A DNA stretch of 64,000 bases from JBBROS01 sp963792675 (lineage in GTDB: Bacteria; Pseudomonadota; Alphaproteobacteria; Acetobacterales; Acetobacteraceae). Shown one piece after another: positions 32,555-42,792 of this stretch. The DNA lies in assembly GCA_963792675.1 (NCBI GenBank), contig CAWBWT010000002.1, positions 2,852,001 to 2,916,000 on the forward strand, read 5' to 3'. Numbering within the stretch: the first letter of the stretch is position 1; each line of letters begins with the position of its first letter. Both the position numbers and the translations under genes were made by a program. The notes beneath the pieces were generated by a model. That model searched no databases. It was not told the DNA's origin and saw only the letters and a list, made by a program, of their open reading frames with translations.

Positions 32555-33708
32555 GGCGCCCCCGGCAGCAGGCGGTAGGCGCCGTTACGGATTTCCACCA
32601 TCACCTGGCTGTCCGCCCGCGCGCCGCTATGGTCGTCCGGCGACAGGCTGAACACCGCCTCAGACGCGGCCAGCCCCTGCACCGCCTCCATGCCGTCGCG
32701 CAACGCGGTGCGGAAGGCGGGCGTGCCGGGCGGCCCTGCGGCCAGGGCGGCAGGCACTGCGGCCCGGATCAGCAGGAACGCGTCCCACAGCGTGGCGCCG
32801 AACAGGCTGCGGCTGCCGGCGCCGTAGCGCGACTCGTAGGCGGCGACATAGGCCAGCGCCGGCGCCTTCACCGGATGCGCGTCCGGCATCTGCTCGGCCA
32901 CCAGCACCGGCACCGCGCTGAACATGGTGCCGTCCAGCGCCTTGCCGCCGACCCGCAGTGCGTCCGGCCCGGCGATCCCCTGCACGGTGTAGATCGGGCC
33001 GGTGTAGCCGCGGGCGCGCAGTTCCAGGATCGGCGTGGTCGCCGGCGTGCTGCTAGCGGCGACGAATACCGCGTCGGGGTGAGCGGCCAGCACGCGCAGC
33101 ACCTGCGGCGTGACGCTGGCGTCGGCCGGGTTGTAGCGCGCCTCGGCCACGGTCTGGATGCCGCGCGCTCCGGCCTGCGCGTTCAGCGCCGCGATGTAGC
33201 CGTCGCCCAGGCTGTTGGCGAAGCCGAGATGCGCGAGCGTCTTGCGGCCGGTGCGGACCATGTGCTCGACCAGTTGCGCGGTCGCCACGCGCTCGCTCGG
33301 GATCAGCTTGAACGCCCAGCGCCGCGCCCCGTCCGGCGGCTCGATCACTGCGCTCGACCCGGCCAGGCTGATGGCCGGGACGCCAGCCGCGCCGATCGTG
33401 TCGAGGATGGCGATCGAGGTCGGCGTCGCTGAGGCGCCGATGATGGCGTCGACGTGCTCCTCCTCGACCAGCTTGCGCGCGGCGTGGACGGCGGCGGTGG
33501 TGTCGGTCGCGTCGTCCAGCACCACCCAGCGCACCGCCTGCCCGTCCATCGATTTCGGCAGCAACTCGATCGTGTTGCGCTCCGGGATGCCGAGCCCGGC
33601 GCCGGGGCCGGTCAGCGACAGGATGGCGCCGAGGGTGATGTCGGCCTGCGCCGGCTTCGCCGCGGCGGCAAGCAGCAGACCCAGCAAGGCAACAAGCGGG
33701 CGGTTCAT
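32551..33708 (-). CDS. Branched-chain amino-acid-type ABC substrate-binding protein (1)
   Basis: LivK/LivJ-like periplasmic binding protein, 385 residues. It has a signal peptide of 22 residues (LLGLLLAAAAKPAQA) and then ITLGAILSLTGPGAGLG and RKLVEEEHVDAIIGASATPTSIA, the type I binding-protein core. Members with this context bind aromatic acids as well as amino acids. A second, diverged binding protein is at 38864, so the importer may serve two ligands. Confidence 0.9.
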   Translation of the reverse strand: MNRPLVALLGLLLAAAAKPAQADITLGAILSLTGPGAGLGIPERNTIELLPKSMDGQAVRWVVLDDATDTTAAVHAARKLVEEEHVDAIIGASATPTSIAILDTIGAAGVPAISLAGSSAVIEPPDGARRWAFKLIPSERVATAQLVEHMVRTGRKTLAHLGFANSLGDGYIAALNAQAGARGIQTVAEARYNPADASVTPQVLRVLAAHPDAVFVAASSTPATTPILELRARGYTGPIYTVQGIAGPDALRVGGKALDGTMFSAVPVLVAEQMPDAHPVKAPALAYVAAYESRYGAGSRSLFGATLWDAFLLIRAAVPAALAAGPPGTPAFRTALRDGMEAVQGLAASEAVFSLSPDDHSGARADSQVMVEIRNGAYRLLPGAP

Positions 33709-33771
33709 CGGCGCGGCTCCGTCAACGTCGGGCAGGGTGCATCGAAGCGGGGTCGAGCGCCAAGCGCCGGC

Positions 33772-35010
33772 TCACCGCGGCACCGCGAACCCGGCCAGCG
33801 TCGCATAGCCGCGCACGATGCCGGCCAACTCCTCGGCGGTCGCCACCTCCTGCACGTCGCCGAACCCCGCCGGCGCACGCGAGGCAACCAGGTCGATGAC
33901 CCGCTCCGGCCCGCCGACCCGGTTCGAGCGCACCACCTCGGCGGTCGCCGGACGACGCTCCGCCTCGTAGGCGGCGAGTGCGTTCGCCGGGTCGGCGGCG
34001 AGATGATCCGCCAGGCAGCGCGCGTCGAGGATCGCCTGCGAGGCGCCATTGGAGCCCACCGGATACATCGGATGCGCCGCGTCGCCCAGCAACGTGACCC
34101 GCCCCGTGGTCCACCACGGCAGCGGGTCGCGGTCGCACATCGGATACTCGAACACCTCCGGCGTGGCGCGGATCATCGCCTCGGTGTCATTGAAGGGCAG
34201 ATGCAGCCGTCTGGCGAACTGGCAGAAATCGCCGTAGCGGCCCAGGCGGGACCAGCTCTCGCGTTGCGGCGGCGGCTGGCCGTCGGCGCCGATGCGGGCG
34301 TAGATCACCCAGTTGGTCAGCCTGGTTTCAGCGCTTTCGCCGGGGCCGACCGGATACAGTACCAGCTTGGCCACCGCGTCGCCGGCGATCACCATGCTGT
34401 CGCCGCCGTCGAAGGCCGGCCAGTCCAGCGCCCCGCGCCACATCGCGATGCCGTTCCAGCGCAGGCCGCCATCGTCCGGGTGCAGCACGGCGCGCAGCGG
34501 CGAGTGGATGCCGTCGGCGCCGACCAGCGCGTCGCCGCGCTCCTCCACGGTGCTGCCGTCCGGGCGGACGAAGCGGACTGCGACGCCGTCCGCGTCCTGG
34601 GTGAAGCCGGCCAGCCGTTGCCCGGCGCGCGGCGCCTCCGCGCCCAGGCGCTCGGTCGCCGCGTCCCACAGCATCGATTGCAGCCGGCCGCGGTGGACGG
34701 AGAATTGCGGCACGTCGTGGCCGGCCAGCAGGCCGCGCGGCTCCGACCAGATCACCTGCCCCAGCTGGTTCGCATAGGTGAGCTGCCGGGTGCGGACGCC
34801 GATCGCATCGAGTTGCGGCAGCAAGTCGAGCCCGGCCAGCTCTCGCACCGAATGCGGCAGCAGGTTGATGCCGACCCCGAGCGGCCGCACTTCCGGCACC
34901 GCCTCGAACACCTGGGCGGCGATCCCTCGCGCATGCAGCATCAGCGCGAGGGTGAGGCCGCCGATGCCGCCACCGGCGATGAGGACGCGGCCTGGCTGCG
35001 GCCCGGCCAT
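33772..35010 (-). CDS. FAD-dependent aromatic monooxygenase (NicC/salicylate hydroxylase group)
   Basis: Class A flavoprotein hydroxylase, 412 residues. It has the N-terminal FAD motif RVLIAGGGIGGLTLALML, DG motif GDALVGADGIHSPLRA and the second FAD motif GRVTLLGDAAHPMYPVGSNGASQAILD. The family inserts OH ortho or para to a substituent of phenolic or hydroxypyridine rings using NAD(P)H and O2. Together with the NicX-like gene this suggests hydroxylation of an N-heteroaromatic or aromatic acid. It starts 3 bases after the cupin gene stop. Confidence 0.9.
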   Translation of the reverse strand: MAGPQPGRVLIAGGGIGGLTLALMLHARGIAAQVFEAVPEVRPLGVGINLLPHSVRELAGLDLLPQLDAIGVRTRQLTYANQLGQVIWSEPRGLLAGHDVPQFSVHRGRLQSMLWDAATERLGAEAPRAGQRLAGFTQDADGVAVRFVRPDGSTVEERGDALVGADGIHSPLRAVLHPDDGGLRWNGIAMWRGALDWPAFDGGDSMVIAGDAVAKLVLYPVGPGESAETRLTNWVIYARIGADGQPPPQRESWSRLGRYGDFCQFARRLHLPFNDTEAMIRATPEVFEYPMCDRDPLPWWTTGRVTLLGDAAHPMYPVGSNGASQAILDARCLADHLAADPANALAAYEAERRPATAEVVRSNRVGGPERVIDLVASRAPAGFGDVQEVATAEELAGIVRGYATLAGFAVPR

Positions 35011-35013
35011 GGA

Positions 35014-35490
35014 TCAGCCGCCGCCGGGCAAATAGCGGTCGGCCGGCCACTCGGTCGGCGGCAAAAAGTGGATGTCGTGCGCGGTCGAGCGCCGGACCAC
35101 CTCGGGCGGGTCGCGCAGGCCATCGAGCTGCACGAACAGGTCGTAGAGGCGGCGGGCCGGCGCCACCCAGAACAGGGCGCGGGTGGCACCATCGCTGCGG
35201 TTGAAGATGCCGTGCCGCGAGCCCATCGGCAGCCGCACCAGGTCGCCGGCGGCGGCGGTGAGATCCTTGCCGTCGAGCCACAGGTCGAACCGGCCTTCCA
35301 GCACGCGGATGAACTCGTCTTGGTCCGGATGGACGTGCGGCGGCACGAAGGTGCCGGGCGGGAACAGCGTGTCGAACGCAAACGAGGACGGCGACAACTG
35401 CACCGGCTTGTAGGTCTGGCCCATCACGTCCCACACGACGCCATCGAGGCTGTCGCCGCCGCGGGTGACGCCAGCTTCGGATCCGCTCAT
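35014..35490 (-). CDS. Cupin domain protein, possible ring-cleavage dioxygenase or isomerase
   Basis: A 158-residue single-domain cupin. Cupin motif 1 is complete (PPHVHPDQDEFIRVLEGRF: H-x-H and E ligands) and motif 2 is GDLVRLPMGSRHGIFN (H ligand), so a 3-His/Glu metal site is intact. The size is near 3-hydroxyanthranilate dioxygenase, but the sequence is not obviously that enzyme. In the operon it follows the FAD monooxygenase in the pathway, so ring cleavage is a reasonable guess. It starts 18 bases after the LivF stop. Confidence 0.82.
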   Translation of the reverse strand: MSGSEAGVTRGGDSLDGVVWDVMGQTYKPVQLSPSSFAFDTLFPPGTFVPPHVHPDQDEFIRVLEGRFDLWLDGKDLTAAAGDLVRLPMGSRHGIFNRSDGATRALFWVAPARRLYDLFVQLDGLRDPPEVVRRSTAHDIHFLPPTEWPADRYLPGGG

Positions 35491-35508
35491 GGTGTTCTCC
35501 TCCGAGGG

Positions 35509-36203
35509 TCAGACATGCAGGAAGGCTTCCCTGATCTCTGGCGCCGCCGCCAAAGCCGGGCCGGTGCCCGACCATACCGTGCGCCCCTTCTCGATCACCA
35601 CTGCAGCATCGGCCAGGCGCAGCACCGCCGCCAGGTTCTTGTCGATCAGCAGGATCGACTGCCCCTCGCTCTTGAGCGCTGCGAGCACCGACCAGATCTC
35701 TGCGCGCACCACCGGCGCCAAGCCCTCGGTGGCCTCGTCGAGGATCAGCAGCGACGGGTTGGTCATCAGCGCGCGGCCGATCGCCAGCATCTGCTGCTCG
35801 CCGCCGGACAGCTGGCGGCCCAGGTTGCGGCGGCGCTCGCGCAAGCGCGGGAACAAGGCGTAGACGCGGTCCAGCGTCCATCGCCGCGGGTCCGGCCCGC
35901 GCGCGGTTGCGACCAGGTTCTCCTCCACGCTCAAGGTCGGGAACACCTGGCGCCCCTCCGGCACCAGCCCGAGCCCCCGCTGCGCGATCCGGAACGGCGG
36001 CAGCCCGGCGATCGGCTGCCCGGCGAAGGCGACGCTGCCGGCCCAGCACGGCAGCAATCCCATGATGGCCGCCACCGTCGTCGTCTTGCCCATGCCGTTG
36101 CGGCCGAGCAGCGCCAGCACCTCGCCGGGCCCGACTGCGAGCGAAACGTCGAACAGCACCTGGCTGCCGCCATAGCCGGAGGCGAGATGATCGAGCCGCA
36201 GCA

Positions 36204-36204
<1 letters not shown>
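35509..36204 (-). CDS. LIV-type ABC transporter ATPase LivF-like
   Basis: A 231-residue ATPase, typical LivF size. It has Walker A GRNGMGKTTTVAAIMG, RGLGLVPEGRQVFPTLSVEEN, signature LSGGEQQMLAIGRAL and Walker B LLILDEATEGLAPVV. It overlaps the LivG stop by one base. Confidence 0.93.
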
Positions 36205-36951
<747 letters not shown>

Positions 36952-36959
<8 letters not shown>

Positions 36960-37930
36960 CGGCGCGCCGCCGCCATCTGAGCCGCACGCCGCCCGGCCGC
37001 CGTGCGGGTTCGTCGAGCAGCCCGGCCAAGCCGCCGCGCAGGAGCAGCACCGACAGCACCAGCAACGGCCCGAACGCCAGCCGCCAGGTACTCGAACCAC
37101 TGCGACAGCATTTGCTCGAGCAGCACGATCGCGAGGGCGCCGAGCATGGCGCCGTACAGCCGCCCGGCGCCGCCGAGGATCACCATGAACAGAAGCTCGC
37201 CCGAGCGCTCCCAGGACAGGGTGGCGGGGGACACGAACTCGGTCGCGTTCGCCATCAGCGCGCCGGCCAGGCCGCACACACCGCCTGCGATCACGTAGGC
37301 CACCAAGCGGAACGGATACGGGGAAAAACCCAGCGCCTGCACCCGCAGCGCATTCTCCCGCGCCGCCCGCAGCACCCGGCCGAACCGGCTGTCGAGCAGC
37401 ACCGAGCCGAGCACCCAAGTGGCCGCCAGCGTGCCGAGGCAGACGTAATGGAACACCACGCGATCACCGAGCAGCCGGGTGCCGAACAGCTCGGTGCGCG
37501 CATACAACGTATAGCCGTCGTCGCCGCCCAGCGCCGACAGGGACGAGGCGGTGAAAAACACCATCTGGCCGAAGGCGAGCGTGATCATGATGAAATGGAC
37601 GCCACCGGTGCGCAACGACACCGCCCCGGTCAGCAGCGCGACAAGGGCGGCGGACCCGGCCGCCAGCGGGAACACTGTGCCCGCGCCGGTGACCCCGGCC
37701 GCGTCGAGGCCGGCCACCGCATAGGCGCCGACGCCGAACATCGCGGCGTGGCCCAGGCTGACGAGCCCGGCGCCGCCCACCAGCAGCGAGAGGCTGACCG
37801 CGGCCATGCCGAGGATCATCGCGCGCGCCAGCAGGGTCAGCTCGAAGCTGCCGCCGAAGCCGATCCAGGGCGCCGCCGCCAGCCCGGCCAATACTGCCAG
37901 CGGCAGCAGCAGATGGCGCCCGCCGCTCAC
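36952..37930 (-). pseudogene. LIV-type ABC transporter permease LivM-like, one apparent extra base
   Basis: Membrane permease with the LivM core LVSLGHAAMFGVGAYAVAGL and RVLRAARENALRVQALGFSP. Close to the C-terminus, one extra base at about 37087-37088 shifts the frame after WFEY. Removing it gives WRLAFGPLLVLSVLLLRGGL, a final hydrophobic segment and a stop at 36952 that overlaps livG. The GTG start overlaps the LivH stop. The repaired length is about 325 residues, as expected. Confidence 0.88.
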
Positions 37931-38850
37931 GCTCGCCGCACCGGGAACAGCCCGGCCGGCCGCACCGCCAAGATCGCCGCCATCGCCACGTAGACCAGCA
38001 TCGAGGCCAGCGCCGCCCCGGTCTGCCGCGCCGCGGACGCGTCCAGCAGCAGCCGCAGCAGGTCCGGCACGAAGGCCCGGCCCAGCGTGTCGAGCAACCC
38101 CACCCCCAGGGCGGCGATGAAGGCGCCGCGGACCGAGCCGATGCCGCCGATCACGATCACCACGAAGGCCAGGATCAGCACGCCGTCGCCCATCCCCGGC
38201 GTCACCGCGAACACCGGCCCGGCCAGCGCGCCGGCGAACCCGGCCAGCATGGCGCCGACCCCGAACACGCAAGTGAACAGCCGCCGGACGTCGACGCCCA
38301 AGGCTGACACGATATGCGGATGCGTCGCCCCCGCCCGCACCAGCATGCCGGCCCGGGTCCGCTCTACCAGCAGCCACAGCAGCAGCGCCGTGGCCAGGCC
38401 CGCCGCGATAATGGCCAGCCGGTAGACCGGGTAGCTGAAGCCGGGCATCAGCGCGATGCCGCCCTCGAGCCCGGCCGGCTGCAGCACGCGGAGCGGCGCG
38501 CTGCCCCAGATCGCCCGAACCGCCTCGTTGACGGTGAGGATCACGCCGAACGTCGCCAGCACCTGGCTCAGATGGTCGCGTCCGTACAGATGCCGGAACA
38601 CCAGCACCTCCAGCAGTAAGCCCCCCAGCAGCGTCAGCGGCAGGGTCAGCAGCAAGCCGATCCAGAACGAGCCGGACCACACGCCGAGCGAGGCGGCCAG
38701 GTAGGCGCCCAGCATGTATTGCACGCCGTGCGCGAGGTTGATGAAGTCCATCACCCCGAACACCAAAGTGAGGCCGGCCGCGACCAGGAACAGCAGGATG
38801 CCGAACTGGACGCCGTTCAGCACCTGGATCAGCAGCAGCGCGAGTGACAC
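37927..38850 (-). CDS. LIV-type ABC transporter permease LivH-like
   Basis: A 307-residue permease. It starts with LLIQVLNGVQFGILLFLVAAGLTL and FGVMDFINLAHGVQYMLGAY, the LivH hallmark, and carries RAGATHPHIVSALGVDVRR in the coupling region. It forms the pore with LivM. It lies 13 bases after the downstream binding-protein gene (38864). Confidence 0.93.
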   Translation of the reverse strand: MSLALLLIQVLNGVQFGILLFLVAAGLTLVFGVMDFINLAHGVQYMLGAYLAASLGVWSGSFWIGLLLTLPLTLLGGLLLEVLVFRHLYGRDHLSQVLATFGVILTVNEAVRAIWGSAPLRVLQPAGLEGGIALMPGFSYPVYRLAIIAAGLATALLLWLLVERTRAGMLVRAGATHPHIVSALGVDVRRLFTCVFGVGAMLAGFAGALAGPVFAVTPGMGDGVLILAFVVIVIGGIGSVRGAFIAALGVGLLDTLGRAFVPDLLRLLLDASAARQTGAALASMLVYVAMAAILAVRPAGLFPVRRA

Positions 38851-38863
38851 CGCCGTCGCCCGT

Positions 38864-40033
38864 CTAGCCCATCCGGCACTCGGCGGCGTACGGGTCGGTG
38901 TCGTTGCTCAGCACCTTGCGCACGGATTGCGTCAGGAACTTGCCGTCCTCTCGCTTGGCCACCTTGCAGAGCCAGAAGTCCTGCACCGGGAAGTGGTTGA
39001 AGCCGAACCGGAACGGGCCGCGCACCGACTCGAAATCGGCCCGCTCCATCGCCGCCCGGAGCAATGCCTTGTCGGACAGCTTCCCGCCCGCCGCCCGCAC
39101 GGCGGAGTCGACGAGGAAGGCGGCGTCGTAGCTGTGCGCCGCATAATTGCCGGGAACGTAGCCGTACCGAGCCTCGAAGGCTTTGACGAACGACTGGCTG
39201 CGCGGGTTCGGGAAATCGGGCGCCCAGGTCGAGGCGGTGAAGAAGCCCAGCGCCGCGTCGCCTTGCGCCGGCAGCGTCGCCTCGTCCACCGTGAAGGCGG
39301 ACAGGAACGGGATGCCGGCCAGCCCGGCCTGTCGATACTGCCGAACCAGGTTCACCCCGAGCCCGCCGGGCATGAAGGTGAACACGGCATCGGGCTTCGC
39401 GGCGGCGATCTTGGCCACTTCGGCGGAGAAGTCGAGCTGGGTGAGCGGCACGTAGATCTCGTCCACCACCTCGCCTTTGAAGCGGCTGCGGAAGCCATGC
39501 ACGGAATCCTTGCCCGCCTGGTAATTCGGCACGAGCACCATCACCCGCTTGTAGCCCTCGTCCTGCGCCACCTGCCCCATGGTCGCGTGCGGCTGGTCGT
39601 TCTGGTACGAGGTCACGTACAGGTTGGGGTTGCAGCCCTTGCCGGCGAAGGTGGAGGGCCCGGCATTCGTGCTCACCAGGGGCGTGCCGCTCTCCGTCAC
39701 CGGCCGCACGATCGCTTGCAGGATGTTGCTGAACACCACGCCGGCGACGGCGTCCACCTTGTCGCGCTCCAGCGCCGCCCGGACCTTGGTCAGCGCCACG
39801 TCCGGCTTCAGCTCGTCGTCCAGCACCAGCGTCTCGACCGGCAGGCCCGCCATCTTGCCGCCCAGCTCGTTCACGCCCAGCAGCCAGCCGTCGCGCAGTT
39901 GCGTGCCGATCGCGGCACCCGGACCGGACAGGGTCGCGACGAAGGCGACCTTTACGCCCGGCGCTTGGGCCCGCAGCACCACCGGCGCCAAGGCCGCCGA
40001 CGCCGCCGTCGCGAGCAGGACACGTCTTTGCAT
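38864..40033 (-). CDS. Branched-chain amino-acid-type ABC substrate-binding protein (2)
   Basis: A 389-residue periplasmic binding protein with signal peptide MQRRVLLATAASAALAPVVLRAQA. The core GVKVAFVATLSGPGAAIGTQLRDGWLLG and DKVDAVAGVVFSNILQAI is LivK-like and diverged from the gene at 32551. ANAGPSTFAGKGCNPNLYVTS is typical of aromatic-acid-binding members. It sits directly after the Rieske dioxygenase genes, so the ligand is probably the dioxygenase substrate. Confidence 0.91.
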   Translation of the reverse strand: MQRRVLLATAASAALAPVVLRAQAPGVKVAFVATLSGPGAAIGTQLRDGWLLGVNELGGKMAGLPVETLVLDDELKPDVALTKVRAALERDKVDAVAGVVFSNILQAIVRPVTESGTPLVSTNAGPSTFAGKGCNPNLYVTSYQNDQPHATMGQVAQDEGYKRVMVLVPNYQAGKDSVHGFRSRFKGEVVDEIYVPLTQLDFSAEVAKIAAAKPDAVFTFMPGGLGVNLVRQYRQAGLAGIPFLSAFTVDEATLPAQGDAALGFFTASTWAPDFPNPRSQSFVKAFEARYGYVPGNYAAHSYDAAFLVDSAVRAAGGKLSDKALLRAAMERADFESVRGPFRFGFNHFPVQDFWLCKVAKREDGKFLTQSVRKVLSNDTDPYAAECRMG

Positions 40034-40051
40034 GGTTCGGAAAAACTCCTG

Positions 40052-40531
40052 TCAGATCGGGAAGGCGAGCAGCGTCTGCACCCGCAAAGTGTCGTAGATG
40101 CAGCGCTTGGACTTGAAGCGCAGCCCGTCCGGCGTGCGCACGACATGGTCCAGGTAGCGGCCGGCCTGGTACACCGCCGACTCGCCCTCGATGGAGGTGT
40201 TGACCACCACGTAGCTGGTCGTGGGGTGATGCTGCCGTCTTCCTCGGAGCTGCCATTCGAGACCGGACAGGCAGTGCCGGTATTGCGGCTGCTCGTAGAT
40301 GTTGGCGTGGCGCAGCGCCACCACCCGGTCGCGCAGCATGCGGATGTTGTCGCAGTACATCACCGGTGCCGGCAGCCCGGCATCCTCGTTCTCCTTCGAA
40401 ACGATCTCGTACAGGCAGTCGTCGATGAACAGGCCCGGCCATTCCTCGATGCGGTCGTTGTCGAGTGCTGCGACGTAGCGGTCCTGGAGGTCGCACAGCT
40501 CGAGCCGCAGCATCAGGTCGGGCGTCGCCAC
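40052..40531 (-). CDS. Ring-hydroxylating dioxygenase small (beta) subunit
   Basis: A 159-residue NTF2/SnoaL-fold subunit of a Rieske non-haem iron oxygenase. It has LCDLQDRYVAALDNDRIEEWPGLFIDDCLYEIVSKEN, IYEQPQYRHCLSG and YQAGRYLDHVVRTPDG. The residues about 89-105 (about 40213-40262) read LEWQLRGRRQHHP. In the adjacent frame the same bases give SSEEDGSITP, which fits the family better, so one extra and one missing base probably cancel here. It follows the alpha-subunit gene by 5 bases. It resembles AndAd and salicylate 5-hydroxylase small subunits. Confidence 0.88.
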   Translation of the reverse strand: MATPDLMLRLELCDLQDRYVAALDNDRIEEWPGLFIDDCLYEIVSKENEDAGLPAPVMYCDNIRMLRDRVVALRHANIYEQPQYRHCLSGLEWQLRGRRQHHPTTSYVVVNTSIEGESAVYQAGRYLDHVVRTPDGLRFKSKRCIYDTLRVQTLLAFPI

Positions 40532-40536
40532 CGCCG

Positions 40537-41812
40537 CTATTCCGCCGCCGCGGCCACGTGGTCGAACCCCATCAGCCGCTGATAGCCGACCCAGAAGCGC
40601 CGGATCAGGCTCTCGGTGATCAGCGTCGCCTGCTCGTCCGGCGCCGCGCGCGACATCTCGATCACCGAGGATGTCTCCCCGTCGCGCACCGTGCCTTTCT
40701 GCACCAACTCGGTCGCTTCGGTGTCCTCCATCGAGATGTAGCCGGCCGGGCCGACCAAGTTGGCCTGCTTGATCCGCAGCTTGCGCAGCTCGGGCGTGTC
40801 ATCCTCGTAGCCGAAGAAGTGGAAGACCAGCTCGAAATGATCCGGCCCCTTCGGCAGCAATTGCCGGCAAACGAGAGTGTTGTGGATCTGCTGGATCACC
40901 AGCTGCGGGAAGATCGGCTGGATGTGGTTGGTCGCAACCTCCTCGTATTCGGGCACGAGCGCCAGGATGCTGTCGTCCTCCAGCCGGAAGCCCTCGTCGT
41001 AGGCGCGGATCTGCTGCGTCTTGTAGGCGTCTGACGAGTTGCCGGCCTCAGGTACGGAAGGCGAGGATGATCGAATGCAGCCCGTCCTTCGCGTCGGGCA
41101 GGCACTTGGCGCGCATGCCGACGCGGAAGATGTTGAACGTGGTGTGGAACAGATGCAGCAGGCTGGCGTGATACGGGTCCTTCACGTTCTCCAGATACAG
41201 CTTCCAGTTGCTGTCGGAGTACTGCCGGGTGCAGCCGAGGTAGGCGACGGGCTTGTGGAAGATGCGGTCCACCCAGGGGCGCATCTCCGGGCCGATGTAC
41301 TCCGGCAAGTCGGCCACCGTGTCGCTGAAGGTCGCGAACACCAGGCCGCGGTAGCTGTCGACCCGGAGCTGGCGCAAATTGTGCTGCTTGGGGTCGAAGT
41401 CCTTCGGCATCCCGGTCGCGTCCTTCTGGCCGCGCCGGAACGGCACGCCCAGCAGATTGCCGGCCGCGCCGAACGTCCACTGGTGGTAAACGCAGGCGTG
41501 CGACAAAGCATTGCCGCGCGACAGCCGGCACACCTTGGCGCCGCGATGGGCGCAGCGGTTGACCCAGGCCGCGAGCGTGCCGTCCTCGGTCCGGGTCATC
41601 ACCACCGGGGTGTCGCCGATGAAGGTGCTTTTGTAGTCGCCGGGCGCCGGGATCTCCGCCTCGAGCCCCAGGAAGTTCCAGGTCGGGCCGCGATAGATCC
41701 GTTCCTGTTCCAGCGCGTAGATCTCGTCGGAGCTGAACACCTTGTACGGCACCCGCGAGCCGTCACTGTGCGGAAAGGTGGCCAGCGGCGCGGTCGGGAA
41801 CGACTGGTCCAT
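40537..41812 (-). pseudogene. Rieske ring-hydroxylating dioxygenase large (alpha) subunit, one apparent extra base
   Basis: Large subunit of an aromatic-ring oxygenase. Rieske ligands are CAHRG and CVYHQW; the mononuclear iron motif is NVKDPYHASLLHLFHTTF. These parts resemble anthranilate dioxygenase AndAc and salicylate 5-hydroxylase. One extra base near 41048-41052 ends the first frame at AFRT; removing it continues as EAGNSSDAYKTQQIRAYDEG and joins the C-terminal half (PEYEEVATNHIQPIFPQLV...). The repaired length is about 424 residues. No ferredoxin or reductase gene is nearby. It is the first gene of the 14-gene minus-strand operon, divergent from the gene at 41963. Confidence 0.9.
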
Positions 41813-41962
41813 GCGGTCTGTCTCCTGGGTCTCGGTCGCAGACGGGAGGGCGTTTGCGGTAGCCTGGCAGAAATCGCGGCCGCGTCACCAACTGATTTGT
41901 CGGTCGCCGCCAGCCGGCGTGGATTGACGCGGCGCCGGGCAAAGTGCGGACGGTAGGCGCAA

Positions 41963-42664
41963 ATGGAAGCAGAACGCATGGGCACGGGCTCGGACCGGGA
42001 CAGGAGCGACGCACCGCCCTTTGCCGGGCTGGACACGATCACCGGCGGCGAGAACCTGCTGATCCTGGTAGCAGCGCCGGGCGATGAGACCCTCGCGTGC
42101 GGCGGCTTGATCGCCGCGCTGTGCCGCCGCGGCCGGGCGCCGTTCGTGATGGTGCTCGGCGACGGCACCGAGGCGCAGGCGGCGGACCCGGCGTCCGACG
42201 AGACGGCCAGGCGCTTGGACCGGGAAACACGGGAAGCGGTTCGCGCCCTCGGCCTGCCGCCGGAGCGACTGCTGCTGGCCGGGGTGTACGGCGGCGCCAT
42301 TCCGGACGCCGGGCCGCTATTCGAAGCGGTCGTCCGCGCCGTCACGCTGGTGATGTGGGCGCGGGATTGCAACGTCATTTGCGCGCCTTGGCCCGGCAGC
42401 GGCCCGGCGGGGCAATCGGCGACGTTCACCGTGGCGGCGGCGGTCGCGCAAACGAGCGGCGTCGGCCTGCTGGCCGTTGCGCCTTCGGACGAAGCCCCGC
42501 TGCCGCGGTCGGCTCGGCGGTTCGACGTCACCGGCCAGATGGCGGCCAAGCGGGCGGCGATCGCCGCCCATACGTTGCAGCGCGCGGACCACCTTGCGGA
42601 GTACGAGGTGTACCTGTCGCCTCCGGTTCAGCACGACACATCACGCCAAGGGCAATCGGCCTGA
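41963..42664 (+). CDS. LmbE/PIG-L-fold protein lacking zinc ligands
   Basis: A 233-residue protein with the N-terminal strand and turn of the PIG-L/LmbE deacetylase family (LLILVAAPGDETLACGGLIAAL). The family motif AHPDDE reads AAPGDE here, so the His and one Asp that bind zinc are gone. The third ligand region (usually HxDH) reads APWPGSGPAGQSATFT, also without His. It is therefore probably a non-catalytic member or has a new function. It may be transcribed with the MFS and ArsB-like genes that follow (128 bases). An ATG at 41978 is an alternative start. Confidence 0.75.
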   Translation: MEAERMGTGSDRDRSDAPPFAGLDTITGGENLLILVAAPGDETLACGGLIAALCRRGRAPFVMVLGDGTEAQAADPASDETARRLDRETREAVRALGLPPERLLLAGVYGGAIPDAGPLFEAVVRAVTLVMWARDCNVICAPWPGSGPAGQSATFTVAAAVAQTSGVGLLAVAPSDEAPLPRSARRFDVTGQMAAKRAAIAAHTLQRADHLAEYEVYLSPPVQHDTSRQGQSA

Positions 42665-42792
42665 ACCCCGGCTGCAGCGACCGCCTCACGGTCCGTGCGG
42701 GCCGCCATCGCGGGGCGGGAACATTCCGTCTGCTCACGCGCTTGTTCGCCCGAACCTTAAGAAGCCCCGAAACTCACGGCGCAAGGAGCCCG

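Noticed and set aside
41963..42664. Active PIG-L deacetylase
   Set aside because: Zinc ligands are not present at the expected motifs.
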